Below, piece by piece: positions 58,662 to 64,000 of a stretch of 64,000 bases of DNA (positions within the stretch are counted from its first letter, which is position 1; each line of letters begins with the position of its first letter). The notes beneath the pieces are model-generated. The model ran no database searches and was not told the DNA's origin. It worked only from the letters and a program-made list of their open reading frames with translations. The DNA comes from Marinobacter oulmenensis (lineage in GTDB: Bacteria > Pseudomonadota > Gammaproteobacteria > Pseudomonadales > Oleiphilaceae): NCBI RefSeq assembly GCF_014201735.1, contig NZ_JACHFE010000001.1, positions 1 to 64,000 on the forward strand, given 5' to 3'. Position numbers and translations under genes: made by a program.

Positions 58662-59516
58662 CTAGTGTAGCGTATGTCCGGTGAAAAGATGATCAATATC
58701 ATTTCTATCGAAGCGATAGTTCGCATGACAGAACTGACAGTCCATCTCAATCACGCCCTGTTCCTCCAGGATGCTGTAGCACTCCTCGCGGCCCACGGAT
58801 TCCAGCGCAGCCAGGGTGCGCTCCCGTGAGCAGCTGCATTTGAAGGCAACCGGTTCAGGCTCGAACAGCCGCACGGTTTCCTCGTGGAACAGCCGGTGCA
58901 GCAGGTCCTCGCTACCCAGTTCCAGAAGTTCCTCGGCCTTGACGGTGGCGGCCAGATGGTTGACCCGGTTCCACAGGTCCTGGTCTTCCTCGGTATTGCC
59001 CGGCATGCGCTGCAGCATCAGGCCGGCGGCGGTATCGCCCCCGGTAAACAGGAACAGGCTGGTGGCAATCTGCTCCGACCGTTCGAAGTATTCTTCCAGG
59101 CAGCCAGCCAGGGTGTCGGCTTCCCTGGGTACTACGCCCTGATAGCGCTGGCCCTGTTCCGGAGTAATGGTGATGGCCATGCGGCCGGCGCCGAGCAGTT
59201 CATTCAGGGTTTCACCGGTCATCGCCTGCTCGTTGAAGCGTGCCAGGCCGCGGATGTAACGGTCGTGGGTGCATTCGGTCATGAGCGTGCTCAGGGAGCC
59301 TTCACCGGCGGCCTGCAGGGACAGTGTGCCCTGGAATTTCAGGGAGCTGCTCATCAGCACGCTGGCGGCGAGGGATTCGCCCAGCAGACCGCTGACGGCC
59401 TCCGGGTAGGGGGCCTGGCCGGTGATTTCGCGGAAGCTCTCACCCAGTTGTACCCAGGCGCCCCGGATCTGGCTGTTTTCAAAGATGAAGCGCTGGAACT
59501 GGTCTCGGGATGCCAT
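58662..59516 (-). CDS. hslO: Redox-regulated chaperone Hsp33
   Basis: A 284-residue chaperone activated by oxidative unfolding. The N-terminal domain has QFQRFIFENSQIRGAWVQL; the zinc centre is seen in KCSCSRERT (CxC) and CQFCHANY (CxxC) near the C-terminus. ATG 59516 has AGGAG upstream; the frame is open eight codons further. It follows hslR by 13 bases, the usual order hslR-hslO. Protects proteins during combined heat and oxidation. Confidence 0.95.
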   Translation of the reverse strand: MASRDQFQRFIFENSQIRGAWVQLGESFREITGQAPYPEAVSGLLGESLAASVLMSSSLKFQGTLSLQAAGEGSLSTLMTECTHDRYIRGLARFNEQAMTGETLNELLGAGRMAITITPEQGQRYQGVVPREADTLAGCLEEYFERSEQIATSLFLFTGGDTAAGLMLQRMPGNTEEDQDLWNRVNHLAATVKAEELLELGSEDLLHRLFHEETVRLFEPEPVAFKCSCSRERTLAALESVGREECYSILEEQGVIEMDCQFCHANYRFDRNDIDHLFTGHTLH

Positions 59517-59529
59517 GGTGTCTCCTGAT

Positions 59530-59937
59530 TCAAAGGCCATTCTGTTCGCGGAAGCGCCGGATATCCCGGCGGTCTTTCTTGTTGGGCCGGCGCGCCGGTG
59601 GTAATTGCGCCGCCTGCATGGTTTTGCGTTGCCAGGCCTGGTCTTCCCGGCGTTTCACGCTGTCTTCGGTTTCGTGGTAGAGCGTCTGGGCTTCCGGCGC
59701 GCCACGGCGCCGGTCGCTGAGTCCATCGATGATGACGATTTTCTCCTGCCAGCCCAGGCGCAGGGTCAGCCTGGCGCCGGTTTCGACAACCTTGCCGGGT
59801 TTGCTGCGCTGGCCGTTGTAATGCACCTTGCCACCTTCGATGGCTTCCTTGGCCAGTGAGCGGGTCTTGTAGAAGCGCGCGGCCCAGAGCCATTTGTCGA
59901 GCCGGACTTTCGGAGTGTCAGTGTCGGTTGCCGTCAT
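59530..59937 (-). CDS. hslR: Ribosome-associated heat-shock protein Hsp15
   Basis: A 135-residue S4-domain RNA-binding protein that rescues stalled 50S subunits carrying nascent chains. VRLDKWLWAARFYKTRSLAKEAIEGGKVHYNGQRSKPGKVVETGARLTL is the S4 fold; the tail is basic (KKDRRDIRRFREQNGL). Length is as in E. coli (133). It is first of the pair with hslO and follows a HAD gene by 41 bases. Confidence 0.93.
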   Translation of the reverse strand: MTATDTDTPKVRLDKWLWAARFYKTRSLAKEAIEGGKVHYNGQRSKPGKVVETGARLTLRLGWQEKIVIIDGLSDRRRGAPEAQTLYHETEDSVKRREDQAWQRKTMQAAQLPPARRPNKKDRRDIRRFREQNGL

Positions 59938-59978
59938 GTCTCCTCACCTGAAGGAATGCGGTTGCGAGTATACCCGCG

Positions 59979-60668
59979 TCACACCCTCGATGGCAGGGGT
60001 TGGAGCCGGTTCAGATCCGGCAGGATTTCATCAAAATGGTGGATGCCGGGGAACTCCGGGTGCTGTTCCCGGGCGGGATGCCTGCTGTCCGGGGAAAGAA
60101 TTGCCAGGCACTGGCGGATGCCGGCATTGCGGGCACTTTCCAACACCGGGAAGCTGTCGTCCACCATCAGGGTGCGCTCGTGATGGTAGGGGGTGCCCCT
60201 GGCCAGGTCCTGCCAGAACCCCGGTTCCTCTTTGGCTTTGCCCAGGTCATGACTGGAAATGATGCCGTCCACGTGCGCGTCCAGCCCGGTCCGTTCCAGC
60301 TTCAGAGCCAGCGGGTCCGGGTGGCAGTTGGTAACGATGACCGAACGCAGGCCTTTGCGGCGCAGGGTCTGAAGAAAATCGGTGGCGTGGGGGCGGTAAC
60401 CGATGCGATCACCCACTTCCGCTTTCAGGCTGGGAATGTCCAGCGACAGGCGCTCGCTCCAGTAGTCGGTGCAGTACCAGTTCAGTGTGCCGCGCTCGGA
60501 CAGGATCATGTTAACCAGGGAGTCCCGGGTCTGTTCCGGGTCCAGCTGGTAGTGCTCGGCATAGCGACGGGGCAGGTGCTCGAGCCAGAAGTGGGTATCG
60601 AAGTGCAGGTCCAGCAGTGTTCCGTCCATGTCGAGGAACACTGTGTCCAGTGATGACCAGTCCACCAT
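59979..60668 (-). CDS. yrfG: HAD-family hydrolase, GMP/IMP nucleotidase YrfG-like
   Basis: A 229-residue haloacid-dehalogenase-fold phosphatase. FLDMDGTLLDLHFD is motif I (nucleophile Asp), VIVTNCHPDPLALKLE is motif II, and TLMVDDSFPVLESARNAG holds the motif III acidic pair. The closest known type is E. coli YrfG, which hydrolyses GMP and IMP and also lies next to hslR-hslO. ATG 60668 is chosen over an upstream TTG. The ribosome binding site is weak, and a terminator hairpin ends just ahead of it. Confidence 0.88.
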   Translation of the reverse strand: MVDWSSLDTVFLDMDGTLLDLHFDTHFWLEHLPRRYAEHYQLDPEQTRDSLVNMILSERGTLNWYCTDYWSERLSLDIPSLKAEVGDRIGYRPHATDFLQTLRRKGLRSVIVTNCHPDPLALKLERTGLDAHVDGIISSHDLGKAKEEPGFWQDLARGTPYHHERTLMVDDSFPVLESARNAGIRQCLAILSPDSRHPAREQHPEFPGIHHFDEILPDLNRLQPLPSRV

Positions 60669-60672
60669 AACC

Positions 60673-60703
60673 AAAAACAGCCTGAAGAATTTCTTTCAGG
60701 CTG
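60673..60703 (-). terminator. Rho-independent terminator between the 60755 gene and yrfG
   Basis: Stem CAGCCTGAA / TTCAGGCTG, then TTTTT on the minus strand (60673-60677). It ends five bases before the yrfG ATG, so the yrfG promoter must be read through or lie in the hairpin region. Confidence 0.85.
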
Positions 60704-60754
60704 CCTCAGATTCCCGGGTCTGGCAAGCCGGGATACTACGGACCGACGGGGTGG

Positions 60755-61087
60755 TCAGTCTTCCTGTTGCTCGACCGGTGGCTTTTTGTAGCCGGTGCGG
60801 GTGCAGCCGAGGCAGCGAACAAACGTGGCCTTGGCGGGCTCGGCAACCAGTACCCGGCCTGCTTCGGTGGCGTTGCCGCCCAGTGCTGCAAACGGAACCG
60901 ACACCACGTAAACAGCGCTGCCAACAATGGTGGTGGCCAGCAGCAGCGGACGAAGCAGCAGCGCGTCGGTGGTCATGGCCAGGGCCGAGGGGCTTTCATC
61001 CACAGCCTGTGCGTGACCGACGGACGAAAAGGCCAGCAGGCAGGCGGCAACGGTGGCAATCAGCGTACGGGAAATCTTGCGGGTCAT
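60755..61087 (-). CDS. Small exported protein of unknown function
   Basis: A 110-residue protein. Residues 1-27 are a signal peptide (cleavage near GHAQA). A hydrophobic helix follows (about 47-68, LLLATTIVGSAVYVVSVPFAALG). Conserved-looking features at the end are RCLGCTRTGYKKP with two Cys. AAGGAG stands seven bases before ATG 61087. Not recognised as a named family; database entries call similar proteins multidrug-transporter-like, which is not supported here. Envelope role likely. Confidence 0.65.
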   Translation of the reverse strand: MTRKISRTLIATVAACLLAFSSVGHAQAVDESPSALAMTTDALLLRPLLLATTIVGSAVYVVSVPFAALGGNATEAGRVLVAEPAKATFVRCLGCTRTGYKKPPVEQQED

Positions 61088-61173
61088 GATCAATCTCCTT
61101 GTCCTTTGCTAACTATGAATCATATTGTCTCAATTTCAAACGGTTTTCCTCCGAAAACGTGAACGGAGGCCCG

Positions 61174-61986
61174 CTAACGCTGACAGCGGGTGCAGTAGAC
61201 CGTGCTCCGGTTGTTCATGCGGATTTCCTTCAGGGCCCGGCCACACTCCCAGCATGCCTCCCCTCCGCGCCCGTAAACCAGCAGTGACTGGGCAAAATAG
61301 CCGGGCTTGCCATCGCTGTTGACGAAGTCCCGAAGGGTCGTGCCGCCCATGAGGATGGCGGCGGCCAGGGTTTCCCGGATGGCCTGGGCCAGCAGGTGGT
61401 AGCGGTCCAGGCTGATGCGGCCGGCTTTCCGGCGCGGGTGGATACCGGCCTTGAACAGGGCTTCGTTGGCGTAGATGTTACCAACACCCACCACCACGTG
61501 GTTGTCCATGATGAAGGACTTCACTGGGGTCTGCTTGTTGCGGGACTGGCGGTGGAGCCAGGGGCCGTTAAAGACCTCCGACAGGGGTTCGGGGCCCAGG
61601 TCCCGTAGCAGGGGGTGCTGATCCGGCCGCTCGGCCCAGAGCCAGCACCCGAAACGGCGGGGGTCGTTGAATCGCAGCAGGCGACCATTGGCCAGTTGCA
61701 GTTCCACATGGTCGTGCTTCATGGCGGGACTCTGGTCGGTGATCACCCGCAGGCTGCCGGACATGCCCAGGTGCACGATCACAGTGCCGGTATCCAGTTG
61801 TAGCAGCAGGTATTTCGCGCGCCGCTCCACGGAACGGACGACTTGCCCCTGCAGGCGTTCGGGCAGGTCGTCGGGCACGGGCCAGCGTAACCGGCCATCC
61901 CGTACCGTCACTTCGGTAATGGTCTGGCCTTCACAATGCGGGGCAACACCCTGGCGGGTCGTTTCGACTTCGGGTAATTCCGGCAT
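61174..61986 (-). CDS. mutM: Formamidopyrimidine-DNA glycosylase MutM (Fpg)
   Basis: A 270-residue DNA repair enzyme that removes 8-oxoguanine and ring-opened purines. [13 protein letters not shown] holds the catalytic N-terminal Pro, [19 protein letters not shown] the helix-two-turn-helix, and CWECG...CTRCQR the C-terminal zinc finger. Length is that of the family. It follows rsmD by six bases, same strand, an order seen in Pseudomonas relatives. Confidence 0.96.
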   Translation of the reverse strand: MPELPEVETTRQGVAPHCEGQTITEVTVRDGRLRWPVPDDLPERLQGQVVRSVERRAKYLLLQLDTGTVIVHLGMSGSLRVITDQSPAMKHDHVELQLANGRLLRFNDPRRFGCWLWAERPDQHPLLRDLGPEPLSEVFNGPWLHRQSRNKQTPVKSFIMDNHVVVGVGNIYANEALFKAGIHPRRKAGRISLDRYHLLAQAIRETLAAAILMGGTTLRDFVNSDGKPGYFAQSLLVYGRGGEACWECGRALKEIRMNNRSTVYCTRCQR

Positions 61987-61992
61987 GGTGTC

Positions 61993-62631
61993 TCAGTCCG
62001 TCAGGCTGGTGGGCGAATCGTCGGTCACAGGCAGGCGGAACAGCTTGTAGCAGACCTGGCCAGCCGTTTTTTCCCGGTGCAACTGCCAGCCAGCGGGCAC
62101 TGGCAGGGTGTTCAGTTCGCTCTCGTGTTCCACGTAAAGCCAGCCGCCGGGTTTCAGCCAGCCGTTGGCTTCGATCAGTGGCAACAGTTGCTCCAGCCAG
62201 CTCTGGCGGAATGGCGGGTCCATGAACAGGATGTCGAAGGGTGCTTCAGGGCGGGTGCGCAGATAATCGGAGACGTCCCGACAGACCATCTGGCCGGTGG
62301 TGCAGCCCAGAACGCGGAGGTTGTCTTTCAGAGCGTTGGCCAGTGCCGGGGTGTGATCCACCAGGGTGGCCGATGCCGCTCCACGGGACAGCGCCTCCAG
62401 GCCGAGCGCGCCGGAGCCCGAGAACAGGTCCAGGCAGTGGCTGCCGGGCAGGTGCATCGCCAGCCAGTTGAACAGGGTTTCGCGGGTGCGGACCGGCGTG
62501 GGGCGCACGCCGCCGGCATCGGGGAAGCGCAGTTTGCGGCTGCGCCAGTCGCCGCCGATGATGCGCAGTTCGCCGCCTGCGCCGGTGCTGCTCCGGCCTG
62601 CCCCCCGGCGGGCAGGTTTTCGTCTGGCCAT
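61993..62631 (-). CDS. rsmD: 16S rRNA m2G966 methyltransferase RsmD
   Basis: A 212-residue SAM-dependent methyltransferase that modifies G966 of 16S rRNA. ELRIIGGDWRSRKLRFP and GVRPTPVRTRETLFNWL are the RNA-binding part, CLDLFSGSGALGLEALSRGA binds SAM, and DILFMDPPFRQS holds the catalytic DPPF motif. ATG 62631. Divergent from ftsY, 154 bases apart, the usual arrangement in gammaproteobacteria. Confidence 0.95.
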   Translation of the reverse strand: MARRKPARRGAGRSSTGAGGELRIIGGDWRSRKLRFPDAGGVRPTPVRTRETLFNWLAMHLPGSHCLDLFSGSGALGLEALSRGAASATLVDHTPALANALKDNLRVLGCTTGQMVCRDVSDYLRTRPEAPFDILFMDPPFRQSWLEQLLPLIEANGWLKPGGWLYVEHESELNTLPVPAGWQLHREKTAGQVCYKLFRLPVTDDSPTSLTD

Positions 62632-62785
62632 GACGTTGCTCCGAAAAGCTGGGACTGAAAAGGAGGGGCAATACTACCGCAAAGGCCCGCCGGGGATAAT
62701 AGCCCGGTCCTCGCTTAGCTTCGCCAGTCTGCTAGAATGGCGCACTTGTTTCGCCCCGCCCATTCCCGAGGAAGATGGTAAGAAT

Positions 62786-64000
62786 ATGACGGCAGAGTGG
62801 ATTACTATCGGCCTTCTGGCTGTTCTCGTCCTGTGGTTCGTGGCCGATGTCATCGGCAATCGCAAGCGGATCCCGCGTCCCGCGCCGGTTCCGCAGAAGA
62901 AACCGGAGGTGGCCGAAGGGCCGGCCCCCGTTGCCGAACAGGAGCCCCCGGCGCAACCGGAGGCCCGTGACGACAGCCAGTCTGAACAGGTGCCGGCGGC
63001 TGAGATGCCCGAGCATGAAGCGCCAGCGACAGCACCTGAGTCTGAGCCGGCTCCCGAGCCGGAGCCCGAACCGGCGTCCGAAGCACCGGCCAGCGTGTTC
63101 CAGCGTATCCGCAGCGGTCTGGGCAAGACCCGTGCGACCCTGACCGGTGGCCTGGCCGATATGTTCTCGGTCAACAAGAAGATCGATGAAGATCTGCTTG
63201 AAGAGATCGAGACCACCCTGCTGATGGCAGACGTGGGGGTGACGGCCACATCCGAGATTATTGAATCCCTGACCGACAAGCTGGAACGCAACCAGCTCAA
63301 GGACGGTGAGGCCCTGCGCAAGGCTCTGCGAGAGCAGCTGCATGGCCTGCTCAAAGACGTCACCCAGCCGCTGTCGGTGGACACCGCCAAGGCGCCCTAC
63401 GTGATTCTCATGGTCGGGGTGAACGGCGTCGGCAAGACCACCACCATTGGCAAGCTGGCCCGCAAGTTCCAGGCCGAGGGCAAGTCGGTCATGCTGGCCG
63501 CCGGGGATACCTTCCGGGCGGCCGCTGTCGAGCAGTTGCAGGTCTGGGGTGAGCGTAACGATGTGCCGGTGGTGGCACAGCACACGGGCGCAGACAGTGC
63601 CTCGGTCATTTTCGACGCGATCCAGTCGGCCCAGTCCCGGGGCACCGATATTGTGATTGCCGATACCGCCGGCCGCCTGCAGAACAAGGACAACCTGATG
63701 AATGAGTTGTCCAAGGTGGTGCGGGTGATGAAGAAACTCGACGAGTCCGCGCCTCATGAGGTCATGCTGGTGCTGGATGCGGGTACCGGCCAGAACGCGT
63801 TGAGCCAGGCCCAGGTGTTCCAGCAGGCTGTTGGTGTGTCGGGCATTACATTGACGAAACTGGACGGCACCGCCAAAGGCGGTATCGTATTCGCCATCGC
63901 CCGCCAGTTGCAGCTGCCCATCCGCTTTATCGGCGTCGGGGAACAGGCTGAAGACCTGCGCAGCTTCGATGCGGAAACCTTCGTGGACGCACTGTTTGAC
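62786..64000 (+). CDS. ftsY: Signal recognition particle receptor FtsY, partial
   Basis: SRP receptor GTPase, 405 codons visible; the 3' end is just outside the window. Unusually, residues 5-22 ([19 protein letters not shown]) form a membrane helix, followed by NRKRIPRP. An acidic and Pro-rich A domain (about 35-105) comes next, then N (about 115-200) and G domains: [17 protein letters not shown] (P-loop), [40 protein letters not shown]. FtsY delivers ribosomes to the SecYEG/YidC translocon. AGGAAG precedes the ATG region. The -10 candidate is TAGAAT (62733-62738). Confidence 0.94.
   Translation, partial: MTAEWITIGLLAVLVLWFVADVIGNRKRIPRPAPVPQKKPEVAEGPAPVAEQEPPAQPEARDDSQSEQVPAAEMPEHEAPATAPESEPAPEPEPEPASEAPASVFQRIRSGLGKTRATLTGGLADMFSVNKKIDEDLLEEIETTLLMADVGVTATSEIIESLTDKLERNQLKDGEALRKALREQLHGLLKDVTQPLSVDTAKAPYVILMVGVNGVGKTTTIGKLARKFQAEGKSVMLAAGDTFRAAAVEQLQVWGERNDVPVVAQHTGADSASVIFDAIQSAQSRGTDIVIADTAGRLQNKDNLMNELSKVVRVMKKLDESAPHEVMLVLDAGTGQNALSQAQVFQQAVGVSGITLTKLDGTAKGGIVFAIARQLQLPIRFIGVGEQAEDLRSFDAETFVDALFD

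Overview
The window reads as a stretch of a gammaproteobacterial chromosome, most like Marinobacter or a close relative. This is inferred from the high-GC coding style and from gene order. The block pilG-pilH-pilI-pilJ-pilK-chpA-chpB-chpC divergent from gshB-tonB-yqgE-ruvX-pyrR-pyrB-pyrC' follows the Pseudomonas aeruginosa Chp locus, and rsmD lies divergent from ftsY. No rRNA, tRNA, CRISPR array, transposase or integrase gene was seen.

Region 1 (1 to about 3510) is accessory DNA: an integron gene-cassette array. Six short cassettes are separated by five attC-like recombination sites (78-106 bp) that share a common inner sequence and have core ends of the RYYYAAC/GTTRRRY type. The cassettes carry a LysE-family exporter (cut by the window edge), a NYN-type nuclease-like protein, a small membrane-anchored protein, a YefM-YoeB toxin-antitoxin pair in reversed orientation, a PaiB-type flavin-binding protein and an unknown 87-residue protein. 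The array ends at a lone core site (about 3504-3510) with no integrase gene beside it, so it looks like an attC cluster without an integrase, or the end of an array whose integrase is lost or elsewhere.

Region 2 (3.7-24.8 kb) is mostly core metabolism and transport: two EamA exporters, LysR regulators, a long FadE acyl-CoA dehydrogenase, a UbiA-family prenyltransferase, an AEC transporter, a PatB/MalY C-S lyase, a periplasmic aspartoacylase-like protein with a long acidic linker, a Pmp3/YqaE peptide, a NUDIX-metallo-beta-lactamase fusion, a thioesterase, MATE and Bcr/CflA exporters, Tpx, RNase II and a diguanylate cyclase.

Region 3 (24.8-37.4 kb) holds a copper operon (MerR regulator, CopA, a 38-residue His-tailed membrane peptide, a DUF411 protein) behind a MerR-type promoter with a 20-bp spacer. 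A 110-bp inverted-repeat element is inserted in its leader. It also holds a GGDEF-EAL protein and a GGDEF protein, folE-folX with a CoA-binding protein, a patatin-like protein, and zur-znuC-znuB behind a Zur-box-like palindrome. znuA is not present.

Region 4 (37.4-56.5 kb) is the complete Pil-Chp chemosensory system controlling type IV pili, including a 2336-residue ChpA with about nine HPt-like modules. It is followed on the other strand by glutathione synthesis, a TonB paralogue, YqgE, RuvX and the pyrimidine genes, among them a dihydroorotase homologue that has lost its metal ligands.

Region 5 (56.5-64 kb) holds an HU protein with a clear sigma-70 promoter, pckA, the redox/heat chaperone pair hslO-hslR, a GMP/IMP nucleotidase-like HAD enzyme, a small exported protein, mutM, rsmD and the start of ftsY, whose product has an N-terminal membrane segment.
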